From contig JAZRMX010000044.1 of assembly GCA_045647885.1 (NCBI GenBank), positions 24,088 through 88,087 of the forward strand: a stretch of 64,000 nt of DNA, given 5' to 3'. Position numbers and translations under genes: made by a program. Below the pieces are notes generated by a model, which saw only the letters and a list, made by a program, of their open reading frames with translations, was not told where the DNA came from and did not search any database. Shown one piece after another: positions 18,285-26,930 of the stretch; the stretch's first letter is position 1; each line of letters opens with the position of its first letter. This DNA is from HGM04593 sp045647885. GTDB lineage: Bacteria; Bacteroidota; Bacteroidia; Bacteroidales; Bacteroidaceae.

Positions 18285-19541
18285 TTATCTAACTTTCAGT
18301 GTCATAAGGGTTATTGCTGCCATAATTATGGTTACAATCCAGAAGCGCACGGTTACCTTAGCCTCGTGCATAGGTCTCTGGGGGCCTTTGAATACATACT
18401 TGCACTCCTTGTCGAGTTTGTCGTCGCTTATGGTGTAGTGGTGGTGCAAGGGGGTGCAGCGGAAAAGTCTCTGTTTAACCCCTCTCTTTTTGCCTTGTTT
18501 GAAGTAGGCGACTTGTGCCATTACCGATAGATTTTCCACTACAAAAATTCCGCAAAGAAGCACCAGTAATATCTCTTTGTGTATGAGTATGGCCACCACG
18601 GCAATTATACCACCGATAGTGAGGCTGCCAGTGTCGCCCATAAATACTTGTGCTGGGAAGGAGTTGTACCACAGGAAACCAATCAATGCTCCTATGAATG
18701 CAAAGGCGAATATTGCCACCTCCTCGCTACCCGGCAGGTACATGATGTTAAGGTATTCTGCCCAGTTCACGTGGCTCGACACGTAGGCAAGTATGGCAAG
18801 AGCCACTCCTATTATTGCTGCGTTGCCGGCAAGCATACCATCCATGCCGTCGTTGAGGTTTGCTCCGTTGGATACAGCTGTAACAATAAAGATTGTTACA
18901 ACGACAAACAGTATCCAGCCTGCGGCATTGGCATAGTCCCCACAGAAGGACATTATGTCGTTATACCCCAGGTTGTGGTCCTTTATAAAAGGTATGGTAG
19001 TTTTGTTCAGTTTTTCGGGTTTGCTGCGGTGCTGTACCTCTATGGTGTTGTTCACCTGCACGCTGATGTTTTCTCTCATCACTGCCTGCGGGCTCAAATA
19101 GAGTGTCAGGCCTATGAGCAGTCCGAGCCCCACCTGTGATATTACTTTTATTTTTCCGGGTATTCCGTCCTTGTTCTTCTTGAAGGTCTTTATATAGTCG
19201 TCGGCAAAGCCCACAGCCCCCAGCCACAGGGTGGTGATGAGCAATAACAACATATAAACGTTGGTCAGCTTGCCTAGGAGCAGGCAAGGAATAACCACAG
19301 AGACTATTATTATAAGGCCGCCCATAGTGGGAACACCCACTTTAAGGTTGTTCTTGTCCAGGTCGCGCAATGTTTCGGAAATCTGTTTTTTCTTGAAGAA
19401 GCGAATGAAATACTCTCCAAAAATAGTGGATATTAGCAGCGCGAGCACTATGGCAGCAAGTGCTCTGAATGATGTGTATCCAAACAGGCGTGCGCCCGGG
19501 AAATTGATTCTTTGCAGTAGTTCGAAAAGATAGTACAGCAT
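18285..19541 (-). CDS. mraY: Phospho-N-acetylmuramoyl-pentapeptide transferase MraY
   Basis: Integral membrane enzyme that makes lipid I from UDP-MurNAc-pentapeptide and undecaprenyl phosphate. The 418-residue protein has about ten transmembrane helices. Catalytic-type motifs are GFADDYIKTFKKNKDG (adjacent Asp pair), NLNDGMDGMLAG and the His-rich CTPLHHHYTI. It is longer than the roughly 360-residue E. coli enzyme because of an extra periplasmic segment around residues 155-200, common in Bacteroidetes. Confidence 0.97.
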   Translation of the reverse strand: MLYYLFELLQRINFPGARLFGYTSFRALAAIVLALLISTIFGEYFIRFFKKKQISETLRDLDKNNLKVGVPTMGGLIIIVSVVIPCLLLGKLTNVYMLLLLITTLWLGAVGFADDYIKTFKKNKDGIPGKIKVISQVGLGLLIGLTLYLSPQAVMRENISVQVNNTIEVQHRSKPEKLNKTTIPFIKDHNLGYNDIMSFCGDYANAAGWILFVVVTIFIVTAVSNGANLNDGMDGMLAGNAAIIGVALAILAYVSSHVNWAEYLNIMYLPGSEEVAIFAFAFIGALIGFLWYNSFPAQVFMGDTGSLTIGGIIAVVAILIHKEILLVLLCGIFVVENLSVMAQVAYFKQGKKRGVKQRLFRCTPLHHHYTISDDKLDKECKYVFKGPQRPMHEAKVTVRFWIVTIIMAAITLMTLKVR

Positions 19542-19558
19542 TTCTCCTTATTTATATA

Positions 19559-21013
19559 TTATATACCGAAAATTTCTTTTATCACCTCTTTGTCATCGAA
19601 ATGGTGCTTTACACCTTTTATCTCCTGGTAGTTCTCGTGTCCCTTGCCTGCAACAACAACAACATCTCCTTTTTGCGCAAGGGCGCAAGCGGTTTTTATA
19701 GCCTCTTTTCTGTCGGCAATAGCAAGCACGCCCCTCTTTTGCTCATCGGTAAGCCCGGCAAGCATATCGTTGATAATATCCTGCGGCTCCTCGAAACGTG
19801 GGTTGTCCGATGTTATTATCACACGATTGCTTCCTCTTACGGCTTCCTGCGCCATAATGGGTCGTTTGCCTTTGTCGCGGTTACCGCCGGCTCCCACCAC
19901 GGTTATAATCTGTCCGCGGCCGCGCAGCACCTCGTTTACTGTGCCGAGCACGTTCTTAATGGCGTCGGGTGTGTGGGCGTAATCCACTATTGCCGAAATA
20001 CCCTCGCGTGAGTGAATTGCCTCAAAGCGCCCAGAAACAGGTTTAAGTGTACTCAATACGCGCAGCACCTCTTCGGGCTCTTTGCCTAATTCCACTGCTG
20101 CGCCGAAGATGGCAAGCAGGTTGCTTACATTGAAACGACCTGTGAGCGGTGTTGCGAATTCGCGGTTGTTGAATTCGAGAATCATACCATCCAGGTGTGT
20201 CTCCACAATGCGTCCTTTATAGTCGCTCAGTGTGCGTGTGGAGTATTTCTTTATGTCGGCACGGGTGTTCTGTACCATTACAGGGCCGTTCTTGTCGTCA
20301 ATGTTGGTGATGGCAAATGCGTCGCGCGGCAACATATCGAAGAAACTCTTCTTGCATTTGAGATAGTTTTCCATTGTCTCGTGGAAATCTATGTGGTCGC
20401 GTGTAAGGTTGGTGAATATTCCTCCGGCAAAGGTGAGTCCGCCCACGCGTTCCTGTGCGAGTGAGTGTGAGCTTACCTCCATAAATACATACTCACAACA
20501 CTCGTCGGCCATCTGCCCGAGCAGTCGGTTGAGGTTTATGGCGTCGGGGGTGGTGTGTGTCGAGGGATAGGGTGTGCCGTCTATGTAGTTGCATACGGTT
20601 GAGAGCAGGCCACACTTGTGCCCCATCTCACGGAAAAGTTCGTAGAGCAGAGTGGCGATGGTGGTTTTGCCGTTTGTGCCTGTAACACCCACCAGTTTAA
20701 GTTTCTGTGTGGGGTTGCCATAGAATGTTGTGGCAAGCTGTCCGCACACGCTTTGTGCGTCGGCAATCTGAATGTAGGCAACCTCGGGGTTGAGCTGTTC
20801 GGGCATTTTCTCGCACACGATAGCTACGGCTCCGTTCTCCTCGGAAGCCTTTATGTATTGGTGCCCGTCGACCTGTGTGCCGCGTACGGCAATGAACATA
20901 TCTCCTTTCTTCACCTGGCGGGAATCAATATTCACACCTGTGATGTCAACCTCCTCCTTAGGGAGAACTATTCTTGTGTATCGTATGTCTCTTAAAAGTT
21001 TGCTCAGTCTCAT
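19559..21013 (-). CDS. murE: UDP-MurNAc-tripeptide synthetase MurE (meso-DAP type)
   Basis: Adds the third amino acid to the peptidoglycan stem. The 484-residue protein has an N-terminal Mur_ligase domain, the P-loop GVTGTNGKTTIAT, and in the C-terminal domain the signature DNPR (within SDNPRFEEP). This selects meso-diaminopimelate rather than lysine, so the wall should be of DAP type. It sits 7 bases downstream of the PBP gene. Confidence 0.96.
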   Translation of the reverse strand: MRLSKLLRDIRYTRIVLPKEEVDITGVNIDSRQVKKGDMFIAVRGTQVDGHQYIKASEENGAVAIVCEKMPEQLNPEVAYIQIADAQSVCGQLATTFYGNPTQKLKLVGVTGTNGKTTIATLLYELFREMGHKCGLLSTVCNYIDGTPYPSTHTTPDAINLNRLLGQMADECCEYVFMEVSSHSLAQERVGGLTFAGGIFTNLTRDHIDFHETMENYLKCKKSFFDMLPRDAFAITNIDDKNGPVMVQNTRADIKKYSTRTLSDYKGRIVETHLDGMILEFNNREFATPLTGRFNVSNLLAIFGAAVELGKEPEEVLRVLSTLKPVSGRFEAIHSREGISAIVDYAHTPDAIKNVLGTVNEVLRGRGQIITVVGAGGNRDKGKRPIMAQEAVRGSNRVIITSDNPRFEEPQDIINDMLAGLTDEQKRGVLAIADRKEAIKTACALAQKGDVVVVAGKGHENYQEIKGVKHHFDDKEVIKEIFGI

Positions 21014-21020
21014 AATTGTC

Positions 21021-23243
21021 TTATGGTTTAAGGGTGAGTGTTATGTGGGTGCCTTTCGCAGCCTTTGTACCGGGTCTTATGCTTTGGCCTGTTACACGGC
21101 CATAACCGTTGAGGCTTGTCTTGAGCCCGGCCTTTTTCATAAGGAATATGGCATCTTTTGCTCCCATACCTTCTACGTTGGGTACAAATCCGTTGCTTGT
21201 TTCTATTTCGCTGAAGGTTACTTTGTTGCTGTCGTTTTTTGCTCTTCCCCACTCGGGCTCCCTGTACGACGTGCGGTAGTTGTTGTCTATGTCAATGTCC
21301 ATCTCGTCGAGCAGGTAGCTCATTGCGTTCATATTACCGTTCTTTATAATGGGCAACAGGCTGTTTATTGTGTCCTTGCCCTCTTTCAGTGAGAGCCTTT
21401 CGTTTTTTGCCATAATGTTTTCGGCAATCTCTTTGAACACTCTTCCCGATGTCATACCACCCGAACGTGGTGCCTTGTTGTTGACCATCTGTACAATACA
21501 GGTGTATTGTGGGTTCTCGGCAGGGAAGAAACCGCAGAAACTCAGCAGGTAATCTATGGGGCTGTAATTGTAGCTGCCGTTTTTTGCAATGCGTGCCGTG
21601 CCTGTTTTTCCTGCCGATATGAAGTTTGTGGTTTTTGCATAACCGCCGGTTCCATCCTCGGCATTTACCACCTCAATTAGCATTTTGGTAAGCGCCTCTG
21701 TGGTTGTGGAGGACAATACATCTCTCTTTATAATCTCTCTGGGAAATTCTTCTACAACCTCGCCATCCTTCAGCAGGGCTTTTACAAGGCGAGGCTTAAT
21801 GAAATCTCCTCCGTTGGCCACAGTGTTATAGAAGGCTACCATATTTATGGATGTCATCATCGAAGCATAGCCGTAAGAGAGTGATATAAGGTCGCTGTGT
21901 GACCAGCTTTTCTGTGCCGGGTTGGCATAGTATGGTGTGGCTTCGTTGTTTATGAGACGGAAGTTCGTGCGCATTCCCAACTCCTTTAACTTGTCGGTAA
22001 AGGCTTGCGGGTTCTTTTTGAACCCTTGGCTTATAATCTCGCCCATACCAATATTTGAGGAGTATTTGAGTACCTCTGTAATGGTGTAATGTGTGCCGCT
22101 GCCGGGTGCCGGCTTGTGGCTGTCCTCTATGGCGTGTTTCTTTACGAATGCGTAACGGCCACCGTGGTGGGGTACGGAATCCTCGGGTTTTACCACATTC
22201 TCCTCAAGGGCTGCAGCAAGTGCAACTGTCTTGAATATGGAGCCTGGCTCCATAAGGTTACAAAGTGCGAGGTTGGGTGTGTTGCTGTACTCGGTCTGTT
22301 CGTTGGTCTCTATGTAAACTCCATCGCCCACCTTTGTCAGGTTCACAATGGCTTTTATATCACCGGTCTTTGTCTCCAGAAGTATTGCCCAGCCCGACTT
22401 TGCATCGTATTCAACAACTCTGCGTCGCAGTGCTTTCTCGCAAATGTCCTGCATTTCAATGTTGAGTGTTGTCTGCACGTCCACTCCGTTCTTTGCCGGG
22501 ACATCAATCTTCAGGTTCGATTTCTCTTTTCTTCCCACTCCGTCTTTTCCGCGCAGGAGTGAGTCGTACTTGCTTTCGATACCGAAGTTTACGTTAAACT
22601 TTTTTCCGCTCTTGCTCTCGGTGGCCATAACATCGCCGAGTGTGCTTTTTGCCAGTGAACCGAAAATCTTCTTTCGGTCGATGAACTCTGTCGCAATCAG
22701 TCCCGAATAAGCAATGGAGAGGTTCATTATGGGCAGTTTCTTTATCTCCTTGTACTGCGAGTAATTTATGTATGTAGGCCCGGGGCACAATGGGTATTTG
22801 CGGCGTCCTTTGCCCTGTTCCCGGTTAAGTTGCAGTCCTTTTCTCAAGTGTGTCTCAAAGGTCGCAGCATTCCAGCTGGGCAATATCTGTGCGAGTCCTT
22901 TTGCAAGCTCTTTTACATCGGCATCCCATATCGAGTCTTTTTTTGCCCTTACTCTTTCCTCTGTTCTTTTGCTGTTGGGGTCGGTGTAGCCGAAGTCTAT
23001 GAAGAGCCTGTATTTCACAAGGCTGCTTACCATAATCTCCCCGTTGTCGCTGAGTATGTTGCCGCGCTTTGCAGGAACTTTCTGGTTGTACTTGAGTCCA
23101 CGTTCCCTTATTTCGTTCCAGAAGTCGCGCTCCTTGAACATTACAAAGCCTGCCTTTGTAATGATTACGCCTCCCCAGATGCCGAAAACTATCAGCACAA
23201 GGAGGTTGAAACGGAATATTATATCTTTCTTGAAATAGAACAT
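21021..23243 (-). CDS. ftsI: Septal penicillin-binding protein (FtsI/PBP3-type transpeptidase with PASTA domain)
   Basis: Class B transpeptidase that cross-links septal peptidoglycan, anchored by one N-terminal transmembrane helix (about 10-30). The 740-residue protein has a dimerisation region, then the catalytic motifs SIFK (335-338, nucleophile Ser335), SSN (395-397) and KTG (546-548). One PASTA domain runs from about 685 to the end. PASTA on this septal PBP is usual in Bacteroidetes but absent from E. coli FtsI. Its position between ftsL and murE supports the septal role. Confidence 0.95.
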   Translation of the reverse strand: MFYFKKDIIFRFNLLVLIVFGIWGGVIITKAGFVMFKERDFWNEIRERGLKYNQKVPAKRGNILSDNGEIMVSSLVKYRLFIDFGYTDPNSKRTEERVRAKKDSIWDADVKELAKGLAQILPSWNAATFETHLRKGLQLNREQGKGRRKYPLCPGPTYINYSQYKEIKKLPIMNLSIAYSGLIATEFIDRKKIFGSLAKSTLGDVMATESKSGKKFNVNFGIESKYDSLLRGKDGVGRKEKSNLKIDVPAKNGVDVQTTLNIEMQDICEKALRRRVVEYDAKSGWAILLETKTGDIKAIVNLTKVGDGVYIETNEQTEYSNTPNLALCNLMEPGSIFKTVALAAALEENVVKPEDSVPHHGGRYAFVKKHAIEDSHKPAPGSGTHYTITEVLKYSSNIGMGEIISQGFKKNPQAFTDKLKELGMRTNFRLINNEATPYYANPAQKSWSHSDLISLSYGYASMMTSINMVAFYNTVANGGDFIKPRLVKALLKDGEVVEEFPREIIKRDVLSSTTTEALTKMLIEVVNAEDGTGGYAKTTNFISAGKTGTARIAKNGSYNYSPIDYLLSFCGFFPAENPQYTCIVQMVNNKAPRSGGMTSGRVFKEIAENIMAKNERLSLKEGKDTINSLLPIIKNGNMNAMSYLLDEMDIDIDNNYRTSYREPEWGRAKNDSNKVTFSEIETSNGFVPNVEGMGAKDAIFLMKKAGLKTSLNGYGRVTGQSIRPGTKAAKGTHITLTLKP

Positions 23244-23259
23244 AGCTCTTTATAGGTTG

Positions 23260-23598
23260 TTAGTCAATGGCAAATGGTGCTTGTGTGGCGGCCTTAAGTT
23301 CGCTGTTGTTTTCCTGTATGTATTTTTCAATGTGCGATTGTCTACTCTTTTCCGAGAACTCGCTTTGCATGGTGAGCAGGTCGTAACGGAGGTCTACTCT
23401 TGCTTTCTTTAATTGTTCAATCTCTCTCTCTTCTTGCAGGAAAGCGTATCTGTTGCTCACATAGATGAAGGCGTAAATAACAATCATTCCAAGCAGGGGA
23501 GCGTTGTCGAAAAACAACTTGCTGTCGAGGAAACGCCCGCCAAAGAGCATTCCCATCCAACCCTTTTTCCTCTTTTTCTTGTTTTTTATATCGTTCAT
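23260..23598 (-). CDS. ftsL: FtsL-like divisome protein
   Basis: 112-residue bitopic protein. A basic cytoplasmic start is followed by a transmembrane segment (about 33-50: LLGMIVIYAFIYVSNRYAF) and then a coiled-coil-prone stretch (QEEREIEQLKKARVDLRYD). Size, topology and place between rsmH and the septal PBP identify it, since sequence conservation in this family is poor. Its start overlaps the rsmH stop by 4 bases. Confidence 0.85.
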   Translation of the reverse strand: MNDIKNKKKRKKGWMGMLFGGRFLDSKLFFDNAPLLGMIVIYAFIYVSNRYAFLQEEREIEQLKKARVDLRYDLLTMQSEFSEKSRQSHIEKYIQENNSELKAATQAPFAID

Positions 23599-24512
23599 CC
23601 CTGTGTCTCCTTCTTAATTGCAATTCTCAATTTTGCGCTGCGCGAACGTGGGTTGCGCTCCTGCTCCTCGTTGGTGGGTATTATAACCTTCTGCATATCA
23701 AATGGAGATGTTACCCTGCCGAAGAAATCTTTTTCTACCACGCCTTCTATGTTTCCGCTCTTCATAAAGTTCTTTACAAGGCGGTCTTCGAGCGAGTGGT
23801 ATGTAATTACCACAAGGCGGCCACCGGGTTTCAGCACCTCGCCAGCCTGTTGCAGCATCTCCTTAAGAGCCTCCATTTCGTGATTGATTTCTATGCGCAG
23901 TGCCTGGAAAATCTTTGCAAGCTCTTTTTTCTCGCGTTGGGGCGGGCAGAAGGGCTTTGCAGCCTCTATCAGGTCGCTAACCATACGGAATGGACTTGTA
24001 GCTCTTCTCTTCACAATGCTGGCTGCAAGCTTGCGTGCGCAGTTGAGTTCACCGTATAGCTTGAAGATACGTGCAAGTTCCTCCTCGGTTGCGTTGTTAA
24101 GCAGGTCGGCAGCTGTGTTGCCTCCGCGCTTGTTCATACGCATATCAAGCGCAGCGTCGAAGCGGAAGGAGAAACCGCGTGTCTCATCGTCGAAATGGTG
24201 TCCCGACACTCCGAGGTCGGCAAGCAGGGCATCAATCTCTGTTGCGTTGTGGTAGCGCAGGAAATTGTATAGGAAGCGGAAGTTGCCGCGTACGAATGTA
24301 AAGCGTTTGTCGTCGGGAGCATTTTTTTCTGCATCCTCGTCCTGGTCGAAACTGTAAAGGTGTCCCTTTTTGCCCAGGCGCGACAATATCTCGCGCGAGT
24401 GTCCGCCTCCGCCGAAGGTAACATCGACGCATATATCGTTCTTCTCAATCTGCATCCCATCAACGCTCTCTTTGAGCATCACCGGGGTGTGGTAAACAAG
24501 TTCCTCACTCAT
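23595..24512 (-). CDS. rsmH: 16S rRNA (cytosine-1402-N4)-methyltransferase RsmH
   Basis: SAM-dependent methyltransferase (MraW). The 305-residue protein has the start YHTPVMLKESVDGM, the SAM-binding loop DVTFGGGGHSREIL and the conserved ALLADLGVSGHHFDD. The C-terminus ends RNPRSRSAKLR. The ATG overlaps the mraZ stop region by 8 bases, giving the standard mraZ-rsmH-ftsL head of the dcw operon. Confidence 0.97.
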   Translation of the reverse strand: MSEELVYHTPVMLKESVDGMQIEKNDICVDVTFGGGGHSREILSRLGKKGHLYSFDQDEDAEKNAPDDKRFTFVRGNFRFLYNFLRYHNATEIDALLADLGVSGHHFDDETRGFSFRFDAALDMRMNKRGGNTAADLLNNATEEELARIFKLYGELNCARKLAASIVKRRATSPFRMVSDLIEAAKPFCPPQREKKELAKIFQALRIEINHEMEALKEMLQQAGEVLKPGGRLVVITYHSLEDRLVKNFMKSGNIEGVVEKDFFGRVTSPFDMQKVIIPTNEEQERNPRSRSAKLRIAIKKETQG

Positions 24513-24969
24513 TGTTGCCTCCTTTCTCTGCGGTCATAATTTTTTCAAGCTCGCTGCTGAACTCCTCGGGGCTCATAAACGGCTTGTCGAGCTTTTCTTT
24601 TGCCCAAATCTCTATGGTGTCGTCCATTCCAATGAACCTTACCTCCTGCTCTATTGCCACCATCTTCATATAGCGTTTGGGGAGCAAAATGCGGCCGTTG
24701 CTGTCTATGTGCAATTCCTCCACGTCGGCCACAAATTGGCGGAAAATCATTTGGTGCTTTGCGTTCCACTTGTCGAGACGGCTGCGCAACAAGTTTAGTT
24801 GCTCGTTCCAGCTGTCGAGGGGGTAGAGGACAAGGCAATCCTGGTAAACATCCTTGCGTAACATAACTATGTCGCAGGCTCCGGCCTGTAACGTGCGACG
24901 GAAGCAAGCGGGCAGGAATACCCTTCCCTTGCTGTCTGTCTTTGCCTCTATGTTACCAATGAAACGCAT
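24505..24969 (-). CDS. mraZ: Transcriptional regulator MraZ
   Basis: The ATG at 24969 gives 154 residues with two AbrB-like half-domains. Each carries the DxxxR motif (DSKGRVFLP near residue 14 and DSNGRILLP near 90). The frame is open 63 bases further upstream, but that would run into the candidate promoter and operator. MraZ is known as a repressor of its own dcw operon in E. coli, and two matching boxes lie just upstream. Confidence 0.95.
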   Translation of the reverse strand: MRFIGNIEAKTDSKGRVFLPACFRRTLQAGACDIVMLRKDVYQDCLVLYPLDSWNEQLNLLRSRLDKWNAKHQMIFRQFVADVEELHIDSNGRILLPKRYMKMVAIEQEVRFIGMDDTIEIWAKEKLDKPFMSPEEFSSELEKIMTAEKGGNNE

Positions 24970-24998
24970 ATTTTCTTGCCAATATATATAATCTGGTT

Positions 24999-25006
24999 CA
25001 AAAATA
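24999..25006 (-). promoter_or_regulatory. Candidate -7 element of the dcw operon
   Basis: TATTTTTG on the minus strand fits TAnnTTTG and lies 30 bases before the mraZ ATG. The -33 region would fall inside the MraZ boxes. No clear TTTG is seen at the right spacing, so the call rests on the -7 box and position. Confidence 0.45.
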
Positions 25007-25010
25007 CACA

Positions 25011-25028
25011 ATTCCCCACAATTCCCCA
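25011..25028 (-). promoter_or_regulatory. Candidate MraZ operator: two TGGGGAAT direct repeats
   Basis: On the minus strand TGGGGAAT occurs twice, at 25028-25021 and 25018-25011, with a 10-base period. MraZ of E. coli binds TGGG-type boxes repeated at one helical turn upstream of mraZ. Here only two clear boxes are visible. They overlap the place where the -33 element should be, which suits repression. Confidence 0.6.
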
Positions 25029-25203
25029 CCATAAAACAAAGATTATTTTTTGTAAAGTTTTCAACAGGTTGTTAATAGTTCTATTGCTTTGAAAATAAAT
25101 CTTTTGTTCGTGGTGGTTGGTGGTGGGGCGTGTGGGTGTTTTTTATGGATATTTTTTGTGTTGGTGAATGCCTTTTGTAATGTTTTTTGGTTAGGATTTT
25201 GTT

Positions 25204-25276
25204 TGTAGGGGCGCACCGGTGTGTGCGCCCGATAACACCCACTGAGGTAATGTTTTAAATAAACCGGCACCGTTAA
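25204..25276 (+). repeat. Dispersed intergenic hairpin repeat, copy A
   Basis: It begins TGTAGGGGCGCACC. The stem GGGCGCAC/GTGCGCCC (25209-25216, 25223-25230) has loop CGGTGT. After a variable stretch come GTAATGT and CCGGCACCGT. The same order is found in reverse orientation at 36894-36969. Similar GTAGGGGC...GCCC hairpins are familiar to me from Bacteroidetes intergenic DNA, but I know no function for them. Confidence 0.75.
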
Positions 25277-25427
25277 AGAATATAGATAGAAACAAAGAAT
25301 AGCCGATAATAACACTGCGAACTAAAAACAAGAATAAAACATAGGAGTGCACTAATGTTGGCCCTTTTGCCACACTTGTATTTTGGGTGGGCACGCTACT
25401 ACGATAAAATCCCTTAATTTGTTGCAT

Positions 25428-25456
25428 AAAAAAGCCACCCTTTTTGTGGGTGGCTT
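25428..25456 (-). terminator. Terminator of the C1 peptidase gene
   Basis: The 9-bp stem AAGCCACCC/GGGTGGCTT has a 7-base loop and is followed on the minus strand by a T tract. It lies 24 bases past the stop. Confidence 0.85.
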
Positions 25457-25479
25457 CTCTTGTAATTTATCGGTATTGT

Positions 25480-26886
25480 TTATTCTTCGGTAGTAAACAT
25501 AGGGTCCCAAGCGGGGAGCATAGTGGGTTTCTCCTCAAGAACCTTCAGCACCTTTTCGGGAGCATATTTCTTGTTCACCACAAGGCGGAACATATACTCG
25601 TCGAACCATTTGTCGGTTATTATGAGTGTGCCTTTGTAGCCGCTTGCTGCGCCCCAGCTGTTCTCTACCTGCCATTTTACTGTTTTGCCGTTCTCGTCAA
25701 TATCAACGGCTTTAAGAGTCATAGCGTGTGAAGAACCGCTGTCGAACGACATTACTCTTTCTCTCTTGTCCATTGTGAACTCTATGCCGAACAACTCGCC
25801 ATAGTTGTAGTTGTTGAGGTCGAGTGTTCCGCGCTTGCTGTCGAGGTACTTGCCTACGTCACAAGAAAAATACATCATTGTGCTGTCCTTTATTGATGCA
25901 ATCGCCATCTGCTTGATATCCTCAAGAGGGAGGTTTACATAAAGCCAGTTGTGGCCGTCGTATGTGTGGCGGTCACACTCAATTTCATAGCTTTTCCAGT
26001 AGGGGCGTGTGGGGTCGTTCATAAGCATCACGAAGTCGTTCTGCAGGTCAATGCCAATAAACTTGTCGTAGAAGCTTTTGGGGGTATATTTTTGCGGTGC
26101 TTCGCGGTACTTGCCGTTTGCATCCTTGGGTGCCCACTCAAACTCGGTAGGGGGCACGCCGTACACCTGTGCAAGCATTTTGTAAACAACCTTTAGCTGC
26201 TCTTTTTTCATAGCAAGCAACTCCTTCTCCTTTGCGCCATCGGCTGCTGCAGCACGCAGGCGTATACCGAATTCACGCAATTTTCTTATAAGCAGGGCGT
26301 TGAAGGCGTCGGTGTGGTTGCTGGTGTATGTCTCGCGCATTGCATCTTTGGGTACAATACCATATTTTGCAACGAGGTCGGCAACGCCGGTGAAGGTACC
26401 TCCGTCGCTCAATGGGTTCTTGAAGAGCCACTCAACCATACGGTCGTCCTGTGCCTTTTTACGTGTGTCGATAATTCCCTGCAGGAACATATTGGACTTC
26501 TCCAACTGGTCGAAGAAGAAGTTGTATATTTGTGAGAATTCAAAGCCTTCGAGTTTCTGCTCGGCAATCATTTTTGCGCGCATAACGTTCATACCGGTGA
26601 AGAGCCAGCAGCGTCCCGACGATTCCTGGTTGGTGATGCCCTTCGACTCCACGCTGTTGCTGAAGTATGTGTTCAGCTCGCTAAGGTTTTCCTGGTTTAC
26701 CGAAAGGGTTTTTACAGAGTTTGCAAGCATTATGTTCTGTAATGCTTTCTCTGTTGTTGTGGGTTTGTAGCTTGCGCTAATCTCTTTGAGCATCGCGTCG
26801 TCGATGCTGCCGTTTGCGTTTTGTGCGGTTGCTCCGCCGGCAATAAGTGCCGCAACGAGGAGCGTTGCCGTTTTAAGGTGTTTCAT
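25480..26886 (-). CDS. Secreted C1-family peptidase (bleomycin hydrolase / aminopeptidase C type)
   Basis: The ATG at 26886 gives 468 residues starting with a signal peptide (MKHLKTATLLVAALIAGGATAQ). The frame extends 54 bases further up, but only the downstream start yields a signal sequence. The papain-like catalytic residues are visible: Cys93 in SSGRCWLF, His387 in SSHAMTLKAV and Asn409 in VENSWG. Cytosolic PepC enzymes lack signal peptides, whereas the exported version is common in Bacteroidetes and probably acts on peptides in the periplasm. It follows mfd by 44 bases and has a strong terminator. Confidence 0.92.
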   Translation of the reverse strand: MKHLKTATLLVAALIAGGATAQNANGSIDDAMLKEISASYKPTTTEKALQNIMLANSVKTLSVNQENLSELNTYFSNSVESKGITNQESSGRCWLFTGMNVMRAKMIAEQKLEGFEFSQIYNFFFDQLEKSNMFLQGIIDTRKKAQDDRMVEWLFKNPLSDGGTFTGVADLVAKYGIVPKDAMRETYTSNHTDAFNALLIRKLREFGIRLRAAAADGAKEKELLAMKKEQLKVVYKMLAQVYGVPPTEFEWAPKDANGKYREAPQKYTPKSFYDKFIGIDLQNDFVMLMNDPTRPYWKSYEIECDRHTYDGHNWLYVNLPLEDIKQMAIASIKDSTMMYFSCDVGKYLDSKRGTLDLNNYNYGELFGIEFTMDKRERVMSFDSGSSHAMTLKAVDIDENGKTVKWQVENSWGAASGYKGTLIITDKWFDEYMFRLVVNKKYAPEKVLKVLEEKPTMLPAWDPMFTTEE

Positions 26887-26930
26887 AATTTCTTGTGTTT
26901 TTATTTTTTGCGAATATAGTACAATTTTTT

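Larger units (their letters stand above)
24970..25479. other. Intergenic region between mraZ and the C1 peptidase gene
   Basis: No convincing gene is present. From left to right it holds the mraZ leader, -7 box and MraZ boxes (24970-25028), an AT-rich stretch, one copy of a dispersed hairpin repeat (25204-25276), a possible decayed repeat end (25377-25403), and the terminator of the peptidase gene (25428-25456). Short open frames here are interrupted by the hairpin repeat and have no family resemblance. Confidence 0.75.

Noticed and set aside
25061..25315. 84-residue minus-strand open frame upstream of mraZ
   Set aside because: Runs through hairpin repeat copy A and AT-rich DNA; composition is not protein-like.
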